NCBI GenBank assembly: GCA_035512775.1
Contig: DATKDI010000001.1
Span: 1 to 64,000, forward strand
DNA: 64,000 nt
From: JAJNBA01 sp035512775
GTDB lineage: Bacteria > Actinomycetota > UBA4738 > HRBIN12
Direction of reading: 5' to 3'
The notes under the pieces were generated by a model, which searched no databases, had not been told where the DNA came from, and saw only the letters and a program-made list of their open reading frames with translations. Made by a program: the position numbers and the translations under genes. This document shows, piece by piece, positions 1 to 8,742 of the stretch. The stretch's first letter is position 1; each line of letters starts with the position of its first letter.

Positions 1-871
1 CGTGGCGTTCGCGGGGCTCGGCCCGGCGAACGACGATCCCGGGACCAGCGAGCCGCTGCATGTCGAAGGCATGCAGCGGCTGGCCCAGCTCCAACATCGC
101 GTAGTTGGTCGCGTCGACGATCGGCGCGACCGGCCGCATCCCCGCAGCCGTGAGCCTCGCCTGCGCTTGCAGCGGGGTGGATCCCGTCGACGCGCCCCGG
201 AGCACCCGAGCCAGGTAGAAGGGACAGCCGTCCGGCGCGCGCAGCTCCACGGTCGCCACCTCGTCCGCGCGCTCCGGATCTTCTTCGACGGTCGTCTGCG
301 GCTCGGCCAGCGGCACGCCCAGGATCGAGGAGATCTCCCGCGCGACCCCGTACACCGAGAGGAAGTCGGGCCGGTTGGGCTCCACCTCGATGTCCAAGAC
401 AGCATCGTGGAGACCGAGCGCCGACTTCAGGTCGGCGCCGACGGGAAGCTCCTCCGGCAGGAGCAGGATCCCCGTCTCGTGCTCGTGCGAGATCGCGAGC
501 TCGCGCGGCGAGCAGAGCATGCCGTTCGACATCTCACCACGCAGAGGCTTCGCGCCGAGGGGCTCATCGAGCATCGGGACCCGGCTGCCGGGCTTGGCCC
601 AGGGGACGAGATCGCCCGCGGACATGTTCCGGATACCGACCACGACCTGCACCGGTCCGTGTCCGTCGTCCACGGTCGCGAGGCAGAGCTTGTCGGAGTT
701 CGGGTGGTCGCGGACCTCGAGCACCCGCGCCACCACCACCCCATCGAGCCCGGCCCAGGGTCGCTCGACCCCTTCGATCTTGATCCCGCGGGCGTCGATC
801 CGCTCCGCGAGGGTCTCCACGTCCATCTCGACGGGCACGAACTCCCGGAGCCAGGACACGGGGACCCTCAT
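1..871 (-). CDS. pheT: Phenylalanine-tRNA ligase beta subunit, N-terminal part (runs off the window edge)
   Basis: This encodes the large subunit of the alpha2-beta2 enzyme that charges tRNA-Phe. About 290 residues are visible, starting MRVPVSWLREFV. An EMAP/tRNA-binding-type domain follows, with VRDHPNSDKL near residues 55-65 and SNGMLCSPREL near 125-135. The B3/B4 editing-domain start shows EVEPNRPDFLSVYG and later ATNYAMLELGQPLHAFD. The ATG shares one base with the pheS stop (TGATG), so the two subunits are translationally coupled. The C-terminal part lies outside the window. Confidence 0.95.
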   Translation of the reverse strand, partial: MRVPVSWLREFVPVEMDVETLAERIDARGIKIEGVERPWAGLDGVVVARVLEVRDHPNSDKLCLATVDDGHGPVQVVVGIRNMSAGDLVPWAKPGSRVPMLDEPLGAKPLRGEMSNGMLCSPRELAISHEHETGILLLPEELPVGADLKSALGLHDAVLDIEVEPNRPDFLSVYGVAREISSILGVPLAEPQTTVEEDPERADEVATVELRAPDGCPFYLARVLRGASTGSTPLQAQARLTAAGMRPVAPIVDATNYAMLELGQPLHAFDMQRLAGPGIVVRRAEPRERH

Positions 872-1923
872 CAGCTCGCTCCGAACTGCGCGAGGAATCG
901 GATGTCACCGTCCACCAGCAGCCGGATGTCGGGGATCCGATACTTGAGGATCGCAACCCGGTCGATCCCAAGCCCGAACGCGAAGCCCGTATACCGCTCC
1001 GGGTCGTAGCCGCAGTTCTCGAGGACCTGTGGGTGCACCATGCCGCACCCGAGGAGCTCGATCCAGCCGTTCCCGCAGACCGGGCAGCCGACCCCGTCGC
1101 AGCGCATGCACGTCACCGCCAGCTCCGCCCCCGGCTCCACGAACGGGAAGAACGCCGGGCCGAGCTTCGTCTCCCGGTCGCTGCCGAACAGCTCGCGCGC
1201 CACGGCGTCGAGCGTTCCCTTCAGGTCGGCGAAGGTGATCCCCTCGTCCACGACGAGTCCCTCCACCTGGTGGAACACAGGGAGATGCGTGGCGTCGGGC
1301 GTCTCACGCCGGTAGACGCGGCCTGGCGCGATGATGTAGACGGGCGGCGGCTGCGACTGCATCGTCCGGATCTGAACGGAGGACGTCTCCGTGCGAAGCA
1401 GCAGCTCCGGGTGGCCGGGGATGCTGACGTAGATCGAATCCTTCATCGTCCGCGCCGGGTGATCCGGCGGGATGTTGAGCGCATCGAAGTTGTGCCACTC
1501 GTCTTCGATCTCGGGACCTTCCACGACCCGGTATCCGAGTCGCAGGAAGATGTCGACGATCGCGTCCTCTGCGAGCGAGAGAGGATGGAGCGAGCCCGCC
1601 CGGGGTCGCCTGCCGGGAAGAGAGAGATCGATCCGATCGGCGGCGAGGAGGACCTCCTCGGCCACGGCCTCCAGCTCGGCGCGCCGCACATCGGCCGCCT
1701 GCTGCAGGGCGGAACGGGTCTGGTTCACGGCCTGGCCTATCGACTTGCGTTCGTCGGGCGCGAGGGACCCGACTGCTCTTTGCACTTCGGAGAAGGGGGC
1801 CTTGCGTCCGAGGATCGCGGTCTGTGCGGCCTCGAGCTCGGTCATCGAGCTTGCCTCGGAGAAGGCGCTGAGCCCTCGCTCGCGTTGCTCGTCGAGGACC
1901 CGCATCATCTCCTTGGCGTCCAT
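871..1923 (-). CDS. pheS: Phenylalanine-tRNA ligase alpha subunit
   Basis: This is the catalytic subunit of phenylalanyl-tRNA synthetase (350 aa, usual length). An N-terminal coiled-coil region covers about residues 1-90. The class II core has motif 2 around VYRRETPDATHLPVFHQVEG and motif 3 around FGLGIDRVAILKY. CMRCDGVGCPVCGNGW looks like a zinc-knuckle insert seen in many bacterial PheS. The ATG at 1921-1923 was chosen because it gives the family N-terminus; the frame stays open upstream through trmH only as antisense-like sequence. It lies 14 bp behind the methyltransferase gene, and a TAGACT -10-like hexamer overlaps that gene's stop codon. Confidence 0.95.
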   Translation of the reverse strand: MDAKEMMRVLDEQRERGLSAFSEASSMTELEAAQTAILGRKAPFSEVQRAVGSLAPDERKSIGQAVNQTRSALQQAADVRRAELEAVAEEVLLAADRIDLSLPGRRPRAGSLHPLSLAEDAIVDIFLRLGYRVVEGPEIEDEWHNFDALNIPPDHPARTMKDSIYVSIPGHPELLLRTETSSVQIRTMQSQPPPVYIIAPGRVYRRETPDATHLPVFHQVEGLVVDEGITFADLKGTLDAVARELFGSDRETKLGPAFFPFVEPGAELAVTCMRCDGVGCPVCGNGWIELLGCGMVHPQVLENCGYDPERYTGFAFGLGIDRVAILKYRIPDIRLLVDGDIRFLAQFGAS

Positions 1924-1937
1924 GAAGTCCGCCGAGT

Positions 1938-3374
1938 CTACGGTGTGAGCGGATCGGGACCCGCGATCGGCAGCTCCACATGCAACGTGAGACGGCTGTC
2001 CGCTTGTTCGCCCCACGCCCGTCCGCCCTGCGCTTCCGCGACCCGGCGTGCCGCGTACAGCCCGATCTTGGAACCTCCCCCCGTTCCCGGCCGGCGAGCT
2101 TCGAACAGCGCGTCGACGTCCACTTGCGTCGCCGCTCCGCGAGACGCCGACACGAGCAGCCGGCCGTCGCGAACCTCGCTGCTCACGCGGATCGGACCCT
2201 CGCTCCCCCACCACACGAGCGCTTCGGCGAACCCGTGGAGCGTCGTCTTGAGGCGGGCGGCATCGATCAGGACCTTTTCCCCGCCTCCGATCCACTCGAT
2301 CGTCGGGTGCTCGGGATCCCGGGCCAGCTGCTCTCCCATCTGTCGAACGAGGTCGGCCACGTCGGTGAGCTCGACGTAAGCGTGGAACCGGCCGCTCATC
2401 ACCCTCGCGACGTCGACGAGCTGGCGCACGATCGTGTCCATCCGATCGGCATCGTGCACGATGCCGTTGAGCATCAGGTCGCGTTGCTCCTCCGTCATGT
2501 CGACCCATCGCTTCCCGAGCGCATACCCGAACCCCTTCATCGCGGTGAGGGGAGACCGGATGTCGTGCGCCGCGGCGGCGACGAGCTCCTCGAGCGTCTC
2601 GGCGGCGGGGCGGCCGCGGCGCACCCACTCGAACAGGCACACCGTGGCCGCGGCGGCGAGGTTCAGGCTCTCAGCGCGCCCGGCCTGCGGTACCCGGACG
2701 CGGTGGTCCGCCGCCTCGAGGATCTCGTGAGGCAGACCATGGGCCTCATTGCCGAACACGAACGCGGTCGACCTCGGGAGCTCGGACTCGAACAGGTCCT
2801 CCTCGCCGTGCATGTCCATCGCGACCACGGCGAAGTCCCTCGCGCGCAGTGACGCGAGCGCGTGGTGGGTTTCGACGCCTCGCACGACGGGGACATGGAA
2901 GATCGATCCGGCCGAGGCCCGCACCGCCTTCGGGTTGTAGGGGTCGACCGAGCTCCCGGCGAACACGACACCCGCCGCCCCCGCCGCGTCCGCCGACCGC
3001 AGGATCGTGCCCGCGTTGCCCGGATCGCGCACCTCGTGCAGGATCGCCACCGCGCCGGGAGGCGTCAGGTCGTCGATCCCGACGTCCACGAAGGGAGCGA
3101 TCCCCACGACGCCCTGAGGGGTGACGGTCGACGTGAGGCGTTCCATCACGCGGTCGCTGACCTCGTCGACGGCCACGCCGGCCTGTCTCGCTCGCACGGC
3201 GAGCGGATCGAGGTCGTCGTGCACGAAGAGGGACAGGAGTCGTCCGTCTTCCGCGAGCGCCTCAGCGACCGCCTGCGCCCCCTCAACCAGGAAGCGGCGA
3301 TCCTCTTCGCGGATCGATCGCTTCTTGAGCCGGACCGCCGCGACCACCTTGGGGTTCTGGGCGGACGTCAGCAC
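1938..3374 (-). CDS. SpoU/TrmH-family RNA methyltransferase fused to a histidine-kinase-like (HisKA + degenerate HATPase) module
   Basis: The protein has 478 aa, roughly twice the usual size for a TrmH-family 2'-O-methyltransferase. Residues 1-100 resemble the SpoU substrate-binding domain. Residues 105-250 carry the three knot motifs: EVRDPGNAGTILRSADAAG, FVFGNEAHGL and QAGRAESLNLAAAATVCLFEW. After a short linker (VRRGRPAAETLEE) an H-box follows, AAHDIRSPLTAMKG, with the candidate phospho-acceptor His at about 270 in a HisKA-like helical pair. A HATPase_c-like fold covers about 360-470. The N-box Asn appears replaced (FAEALVWW), the D-box Asp is missing (LLVSASRGAA), and a G2-like GGGSKIGLYAARR remains. 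No transmembrane segment or receiver domain is seen. The start is GTG, 16 bp after a TACACT hexamer. The two halves are in one uninterrupted frame. The role of the kinase-like half is unknown. Confidence 0.85.
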   Translation of the reverse strand: MLTSAQNPKVVAAVRLKKRSIREEDRRFLVEGAQAVAEALAEDGRLLSLFVHDDLDPLAVRARQAGVAVDEVSDRVMERLTSTVTPQGVVGIAPFVDVGIDDLTPPGAVAILHEVRDPGNAGTILRSADAAGAAGVVFAGSSVDPYNPKAVRASAGSIFHVPVVRGVETHHALASLRARDFAVVAMDMHGEEDLFESELPRSTAFVFGNEAHGLPHEILEAADHRVRVPQAGRAESLNLAAAATVCLFEWVRRGRPAAETLEELVAAAAHDIRSPLTAMKGFGYALGKRWVDMTEEQRDLMLNGIVHDADRMDTIVRQLVDVARVMSGRFHAYVELTDVADLVRQMGEQLARDPEHPTIEWIGGGEKVLIDAARLKTTLHGFAEALVWWGSEGPIRVSSEVRDGRLLVSASRGAATQVDVDALFEARRPGTGGGSKIGLYAARRVAEAQGGRAWGEQADSRLTLHVELPIAGPDPLTP

Positions 3375-3395
3375 GGTGCATCTCGCACGGGGCGG

Positions 3396-3401
3396 AGTGT
3401 A
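3396..3401 (-). promoter_or_regulatory. Putative -10 element (TACACT) for the trmH-kinase/pheS/pheT unit
   Basis: TACACT on the minus strand sits 21 bp before the GTG start, in the short gap after rplT. No convincing -35 is visible. The same hexamer precedes tatA and rel, which is the main support. Confidence 0.35.
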
Positions 3402-3425
3402 CGCGGGGCCCGGGCGCCCTTGCGC

Positions 3426-3791
3426 CTAGGAGTCGGTCGGAGACGAGGCCTTGGCCTGCTCGACGAGCTGGGCGAACGCACCCGGATCGTGCACCGCGAG
3501 GTCCGCGAGGATCTTGCGGTCGACCTCGACACCCGCGGCGTGCAGTCCGCTCACGAAGCGCGAGTACGACATCCCGTGCGGACGGACGGCGGCGTTGATC
3601 CTCGTGATCCATAGGCGCCGGAACTGCGCCTTCCGGTCCCGGCGGTCGCGGTAGGCGTACATGCCGGAATGCATGACCTGTTCCTTGGCGACCCGGAGCC
3701 GCTTGCGGCGGCTGCCCGTGTAGCCCTTGGCCGCTTCGAGGATCTCGCGGCGCTTCTTCTTCGCGTGTACGGAGCGCTTGATGCGGGCCAT
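3426..3791 (-). CDS. rplT: 50S ribosomal protein L20
   Basis: This is a 121-aa L20, an early-assembly 23S rRNA-binding protein. The basic N-terminal arm MARIKRSVHAKKKRREILE is followed by the conserved KGYTGSRRKRLRVAKEQVMH. The globular C-terminal domain includes RRLWITRINAAVRPHGMSYS. It is the last gene of infC-rpmI-rplT, 2 bp after rpmI. L20 represses this operon in several bacteria; whether it does so here cannot be told from sequence. Confidence 0.98.
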   Translation of the reverse strand: MARIKRSVHAKKKRREILEAAKGYTGSRRKRLRVAKEQVMHSGMYAYRDRRDRKAQFRRLWITRINAAVRPHGMSYSRFVSGLHAAGVEVDRKILADLAVHDPGAFAQLVEQAKASSPTDS

Positions 3792-3793
3792 CC

Positions 3794-3991
3794 CTACTCC
3801 CCCAACAGTCGCTTGATGGTCTTGGCGGCCGCGTTCGAGCCGACCTCGGCCATGCCCTCGACGCGGCGGCGGCGCGACCCCGACTTCTTGGTGAGCATGT
3901 GATTGCCCGTCGCCTTACGATGCATCACCTTGCCGTTCCGCGTGATGCGGAACCGCTTGGCGGTCGCTCGATGGGTCTTGTTCTTCGGCAT
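3794..3991 (-). CDS. rpmI: 50S ribosomal protein L35
   Basis: This is a 65-aa, very basic protein with the L35 pattern MPKNKTHRATAKRFRITRNG followed by GNHMLTKKSGSRRRR. The length and position between infC and rplT are canonical. It starts 4 bp after the infC stop, so translational coupling is likely. Confidence 0.98.
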   Translation of the reverse strand: MPKNKTHRATAKRFRITRNGKVMHRKATGNHMLTKKSGSRRRRVEGMAEVGSNAAAKTIKRLLGE

Positions 3992-3995
3992 CTGT

Positions 3996-4676
<681 letters not shown>

Positions 4677-4700
4677 CCCGCATCACTCCCTTCGAAAACG

Positions 4701-4723
4701 AAGCACCGGACCGGCCGGTGCTT
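4701..4723 (-). terminator. Leader hairpin upstream of infC (possible attenuator)
   Basis: A perfect 9-bp inverted repeat, AAGCACCGG / CCGGTGCTT, with a 5-nt loop lies in the infC leader. It is followed in the transcript by CGTTTTCG, a weak T-run. It lies between the putative promoter and the infC ribosome-binding site. That position suits an attenuator or a protein-binding leader of the IF3-L35-L20 operon. Confidence 0.45.
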
Positions 4724-4754
4724 GTCGCGTATCAACGGCGGAACACGTGCGCAG

Positions 4755-4782
4755 AGTATAGGGCGATGCCGACGCCTGTCGA
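4755..4782 (-). promoter_or_regulatory. Putative promoter of infC-rpmI-rplT
   Basis: On the minus strand, TCGACA (4777-4782, five of six bases of the sigma70-type -35) is separated by 16 bp from TATACT (4755-4760, five of six of the -10). It lies immediately after the cupin gene stop. It would give a leader of about 70 nt containing the hairpin and the GGGAG site. Confidence 0.6.
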
Positions 4783-4789
4783 CGGGCTC

Positions 4790-5140
4790 TCACCAATCGG
4801 GGTCGAGGGGACGACCGTACGCGTCGCGGAGTCGCTGTGTGTCGTCCTCGGTCGTGTACCCGTACGCAACCTCGAGGATGCGGCCCGGGCCGGAACCGGT
4901 GCACCGGATCCGATGTGCCTGCTCCGCGGGTATCACGAACTCCTCGCCCGGCTCCGCCTCCACGGCTCGGTCATCGATCTCGACGGTGAGGCCCGGGTCG
5001 AGGACGACCCAGGTCTCGTCCCGCATCCGGTGGTAATGGACGCTGGTCTCCTGACCGGGCTCCACGGTGATGACGCGAACCGACGAGGGCTGGTTCAGGG
5101 CATAGGTCACGACCCGACCCCAGGGCTTCTCGACGATCAT
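4790..5140 (-). CDS. Small single-domain cupin (mannose-6-phosphate isomerase-like)
   Basis: This 116-aa protein has one cupin barrel. The metal-binding motif 1 reads HYHRMRDETWVVLDPG, and motif 2 reads GEEFVIPAEQAHRIRCTG. The N-terminus MIVEKPWGRVVTYALN resembles the C-terminal domain of bacterial type II phosphomannose isomerases and WbuC-like cupins. The ATG overlaps the ribH stop by 4 bp (ATGA), so it is the last gene of the riboflavin operon. No substrate can be assigned. A link to flavin metabolism is inference from position only. Confidence 0.8.
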   Translation of the reverse strand: MIVEKPWGRVVTYALNQPSSVRVITVEPGQETSVHYHRMRDETWVVLDPGLTVEIDDRAVEAEPGEEFVIPAEQAHRIRCTGSGPGRILEVAYGYTTEDDTQRLRDAYGRPLDPDW

Positions 5141-5658
5141 CGCAAGCTCCCCTCCCTCTCCTTGGCTTCCTTCGGGCCTTCCTTCGGGGCCTCCTTGGGG
5201 AGCCGCTCGAGCAGATCCGCCATCTCGAGCGCGGCCTCCGCGGCATCCCATCCCTTGTTGCCGTGCGCACCCCCTGCCCGGGCCTCGGCTTGGGCGAGGG
5301 TCTCCGTTGCCAGGACCTCGAAGATGACCGGGATGCCCGTCTCACGGCTGACCTCGGCCACTCCGCGAGCCGCCTCGGCGGCGACGAGCTCGAAATGCGC
5401 CGTCTCGCCGCGAACGACCGCCCCGAGGCAGATCACCGCATCGTAGGCGCCGGTGGCCGCCATGCGTTGGGCGACCAGGGGGATCTCGAACGCGCCCGGC
5501 ACCCAGGCCACGTCGACCGCTTCCTCGGCGACTCCGCGGGCCCGGAGCCCCGCGAGCGCTCCTTCGAGGAGCCGGGCGGTCACGTGCTCGTGGAAGCGCG
5601 CGACCACGATCGCGAGATGACGCCCCTCGCCGAGCGGCTCACCGCGGGAGACGCTCAC
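5137..5658 (-). CDS. ribH: 6,7-dimethyl-8-ribityllumazine synthase
   Basis: Lumazine synthase condenses 5-amino-6-ribitylamino-uracil with dihydroxybutanone phosphate, the penultimate riboflavin step. The 173-aa protein shows IVVARFHEHVTARLLEGA, VPGAFEIPLVAQRMA, the substrate loop ICLGAVVRGETAHFE, and AGGAHGNKGWDAA. After about residue 150 it carries a Lys/Glu/Pro-rich tail (PKEAPKEGPKEAKE) beyond the normal length. The GTG start overlaps the ribBA stop (GTGA). Confidence 0.96.
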   Translation of the reverse strand: MSVSRGEPLGEGRHLAIVVARFHEHVTARLLEGALAGLRARGVAEEAVDVAWVPGAFEIPLVAQRMAATGAYDAVICLGAVVRGETAHFELVAAEAARGVAEVSRETGIPVIFEVLATETLAQAEARAGGAHGNKGWDAAEAALEMADLLERLPKEAPKEGPKEAKEREGSLR

Positions 5659-6965
5659 GCCCGAGCCTCCACGCCGCCGATCTCCCCTTCGATCGCCGGC
5701 CCGTCGATCTCGGGACCTTCGATCTCCGTTGCGTCGGTCTCCGGCAGGTCGAGCAGGTGGCCGAGCTTCTCGCGCTTGGCTCGTAGGTAGCCGACGTTCT
5801 GCGGCGTCGGATCGGTCTGGAGCGGGAGCCGCTCCTCGATCACCAGCCCGTGGCCCTCGAGTCCCGCTCGCTTCTCCGGGTTGTTCGTGAGCAGCCGCAT
5901 CGACCGGACCCCGAGGTCGTAGAGGATCTGTGCGCCGATCCCGTAATCGCGCTGGTCCGCCGGGAAGCCGAGTTCCAGGTTGGCTTCCACCGTGTCACGC
6001 CCACGCTCCTGGAGCTCGTAGGCACGGAGCTTGTGTGCGATGCCGATCGCACGACCCTCGTGGCCGCGGACGTAGAGGACCACACCCCGCCCTTCGCGCC
6101 CGATCAGCTCCATCGCACGATCCAGCTGCTCACCACAGTCGCACCGGAGGGAACCGAACACATCGCCGGTCAAGCACTCCGAGTGCACGCGGGTGAGGAC
6201 GCGCGCGCCCTCACCCATCTCCCCCGCCACGAGGGCGACGTGGGTACGCCCGTCCACGACGCTCTCGTACGCGATGGAGCGGAACTCGCCGTGCCGCGTG
6301 GGGATCTTCGCCTCCGCGACCTTCGTCACGAGCACCTCATGCTGCCGGCGGTACGCGATCAGATCCGCGATCGAGATCAGCTTCAGGCCGTGGGTGCGAG
6401 CGAAGACCGTGAGATCCGGCAGTCGCGCCATCGTCCCGTCCTCGTTGACCGTCTCGCACAGAACGCCGGCCGGATACAGCCCGGCGAGGCGTGCCAGATC
6501 CACGGCCGCTTCCGTATGCCCTGCTCGCTTCAAGACACCGCCCTCGCGATACCGCAGCGGGAAGATGTGGCCCGGACGAGACAGATCCGGGGGCTGCGTC
6601 GTCGGATCGATGATCGCTCGGATCGTGCGGGCTCGGTCGGCGGCCGAGATGCCGGTCGTGACGCCCTCGCGAGCGTCCACCGAGACCGTGAAGGCGGTGC
6701 GCCTGCTGTCGGTGTTGGAGGCGACCATCAACGGGATCTCCAGCTCGTCGAGCCGATCCCCGATCACGGGCATGCAGATCACCCCACTCGTGTGCCGGAC
6801 GATGAATGCGATCGACTCGGGGGTGACGCGCTCCGCCGCCATGATGAGATCGCCCTCGTTCTCCCGGTCGGCGTCGTCGACCACGATCACCATCCGGCCG
6901 CCCTGGATCTCTTCGATCGCCTCCGGGATCGAGGCGAAGACCTTCTCCTCCGCCAACGTGCTCAT
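5655..6965 (-). CDS. ribBA: Bifunctional 3,4-dihydroxy-2-butanone-4-phosphate synthase / GTP cyclohydrolase II
   Basis: This 436-aa fusion provides both precursors for riboflavin. Residues 1-200 are RibB (VIVVDDADRENEGDLIMAAE; RPGHIFPLRYREGG; HTEAAVDLARLAG). Residues 205-400 are RibA, with the zinc-binding cysteines in VHSECLTGDVFGSLRCDCG. The catalytic region includes GHEGRAIGIAHKLRAYELQE and MRLLTNNPEKRAGLEG. A C-terminal tail has acidic repeats (EIEGPEIDGPAIEGEIGG). It has ATGA coupling to ribE upstream and GTGA to ribH downstream. Confidence 0.97.
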   Translation of the reverse strand: MSTLAEEKVFASIPEAIEEIQGGRMVIVVDDADRENEGDLIMAAERVTPESIAFIVRHTSGVICMPVIGDRLDELEIPLMVASNTDSRRTAFTVSVDAREGVTTGISAADRARTIRAIIDPTTQPPDLSRPGHIFPLRYREGGVLKRAGHTEAAVDLARLAGLYPAGVLCETVNEDGTMARLPDLTVFARTHGLKLISIADLIAYRRQHEVLVTKVAEAKIPTRHGEFRSIAYESVVDGRTHVALVAGEMGEGARVLTRVHSECLTGDVFGSLRCDCGEQLDRAMELIGREGRGVVLYVRGHEGRAIGIAHKLRAYELQERGRDTVEANLELGFPADQRDYGIGAQILYDLGVRSMRLLTNNPEKRAGLEGHGLVIEERLPLQTDPTPQNVGYLRAKREKLGHLLDLPETDATEIEGPEIDGPAIEGEIGGVEARA

Positions 6966-7588
6966 GTCGTTCGTTCCTTTCCGGACTCGACGGCGACGCC
7001 GTCGCCGATGAGGCTCTCGATGTTCCTGGCCACGTACTTCGCAACGACGTCGACCTCCACGTTCAACGGATCACCCGTGCGGATCGCGCCGAGCGTGGTG
7101 ACTGCCAGCGTGTGCGGTATCAGCGCCACGTCGATCTCGTCGTCGTCGATCGCCGCGACGGTCAGGCTGACCCCGCTCAGGGTGATCGACCCCTTCTCGA
7201 CTACGTACCGCAAGAGATCCCCGGGCAGGCGGACGGACAGGCGGGCGCCGCCCTCGGCGTCCGGCCGGACGGCCGTCGCGAGCGCGACGCCGTCCACATG
7301 GCCCTGGACGAGATGTCCCCCCAGACGGGAGACGAGGGTGGCCGGTCGCTCCACGTTCACTCGATCGTCGGGCGCGAGGCCGCCCAGGCTCGTGCGGTCG
7401 AAGGTCTCCGGGGAGATGTCGAAGGATGCCTCGTCTCCGTCGAGACCGACCACCGTGAGGCAGACGCCGTCGATCGAGATCGAATCGCCGATCGCCGCTT
7501 CCGACGCGGCGATCGGGCACCGCACGACGATGCGCGACCCCGCCCTGGACACGACGTGGCCGAGCTCCTCAACGATCCCGGTGAACAT
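6962..7588 (-). CDS. ribE: Riboflavin synthase alpha chain
   Basis: It dismutates two lumazine molecules to riboflavin plus pyrimidine. The 208-aa protein contains the two typical lumazine-binding repeats: MFTGIVEELGHVV ... SIDGVCLTVVGL and HLVQGHVDGVALA ... ITLSGVSLTVAAI. Length and order are standard. It overlaps the end of ribD by 20 bp, implying coupled translation. Confidence 0.96.
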   Translation of the reverse strand: MFTGIVEELGHVVSRAGSRIVVRCPIAASEAAIGDSISIDGVCLTVVGLDGDEASFDISPETFDRTSLGGLAPDDRVNVERPATLVSRLGGHLVQGHVDGVALATAVRPDAEGGARLSVRLPGDLLRYVVEKGSITLSGVSLTVAAIDDDEIDVALIPHTLAVTTLGAIRTGDPLNVEVDVVAKYVARNIESLIGDGVAVESGKERTT

Positions 7589-8672
7589 CCGCCACCACCT
7601 TCACGTCTGCTCCGAGACGCTCGATCGACACGATGTCCACCTGCGCCGCTCGCCCGATCGGGGCGAACCCGCTTCCCGCGAGCCAGCCGGTGGCCTCGCG
7701 ACCGCCGACCACCATCGGCGCGACGTAGAGCACGAGCTGATCGACGACTCCGTCATGGATCGCGCTCCAGGCGAGCGTCGGACCGCCCTCCAGCACGACA
7801 CCCTGCAGGTCCCGCTTCCCGAGCAGGTCGATCAATGCCGGCAAGGACACACCGCCGTTGGGATCGCGATCCAGCACCGCGACGTCGGCGCCCGCGTCGA
7901 CCCATTCCTGACGTCTCGGCGTGGGCGTTTGCTCAGTCGTCGCGATGAGCGTGGGTGCGCTCGCATCCAGCGCGCGTCGATCGCCGGGAACGCGACCGGA
8001 CGGATCGACGACGACCCGGACCGGGGGTCGCGCCGACGCGAACGCGGGGTCGCGGACCGTGAGCCGTGGATCGTCGGCGAGGGCCGTGCCCGAGCCGACG
8101 ACCACGGCGTCGGACCACGCGCGCAGACGCTGGACGTCCGCGCGCGCCTCCTCACCCGTGATCCACTTGGAGGACCCGTCGCGAGCGGCGGCCTTCCCGT
8201 CGAGGGACGAGGCCATCTTCAGCACGACGAACGGCCGACCGGTGCGGACGTGGGTGCGGAAGGCCACGTTCTGTCGGATCGCCTCCGCGCCGAGGAGTCC
8301 CTCCTCGACCGTGAGGCCCGCGTCCCGGAGCGCGCGGAACCCGCTGCCGTCGACGACGGGGTTCGGGTCGCCCGTGGCCGCGATGATCCCTTCCACGCCG
8401 GCCTGGATCAGCGCCCGGGCGCACGGAGGGGTGCGACCGTGATGATCGCAGGGCTCGAGTGTCACGAAGGCGGTCGAGCCGACCGCACGGTCGCCGGCCA
8501 CGCGAAGGGCCATGGCTTCGGCGTGCTCGGTCCCGGGACCCTCGTGCCACCCCTCGCCGGCCACCCGGCCGTCGCGAACCAGCACGCAACCGACCAGTGG
8601 ATTGGGCGAAACGCGCCCCCAGCCCCGCGCCGCGAGCTCGAGCGCCCTCCGCATGTGCCGCTCCCTGTCCAC
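7569..8672 (-). CDS. ribD: Bifunctional riboflavin biosynthesis deaminase/reductase
   Basis: RibD deaminates and then reduces the pyrimidine intermediate. The N-terminal deaminase (about 1-145) has the zinc motifs TEHAEAMALR and LEPCDHHGRTPPCARALI. The reductase domain (about 150-360) has RPFVVLKMASSLDGKAAARD, SKWITGEEARADVQRLRA and VVLEGGPTLAWSAI. The GTG at 8670-8672 gives the standard N-terminus (DRERHMRRALELAARG). An in-frame ATG at 8652-8654 with AGGGAG six bases upstream is an alternative start. It is the first gene behind the FMN riboswitch. Confidence 0.95.
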   Translation of the reverse strand: MDRERHMRRALELAARGWGRVSPNPLVGCVLVRDGRVAGEGWHEGPGTEHAEAMALRVAGDRAVGSTAFVTLEPCDHHGRTPPCARALIQAGVEGIIAATGDPNPVVDGSGFRALRDAGLTVEEGLLGAEAIRQNVAFRTHVRTGRPFVVLKMASSLDGKAAARDGSSKWITGEEARADVQRLRAWSDAVVVGSGTALADDPRLTVRDPAFASARPPVRVVVDPSGRVPGDRRALDASAPTLIATTEQTPTPRRQEWVDAGADVAVLDRDPNGGVSLPALIDLLGKRDLQGVVLEGGPTLAWSAIHDGVVDQLVLYVAPMVVGGREATGWLAGSGFAPIGRAAQVDIVSIERLGADVKVVADVHRDR

Positions 8673-8693
8673 GCTCCTCCGTCCTTCCGGAGC
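8673..8693 (-). promoter_or_regulatory. Hairpin covering the ribD ribosome-binding site
   Basis: CTCCG and CGGAG arms (or GCTCC/GGAGC) fold the AGGAG Shine-Dalgarno directly in front of the ribD GTG into a short hairpin. It is the only plausible expression platform between the aptamer and ribD; no T-run follows it. Translational control is inferred. Confidence 0.4.
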
Positions 8694-8742
8694 GGGACAC
8701 AGGTGGAAAGGCGCTGCAGGACCGCACGCGGCGGCCCCCGCG

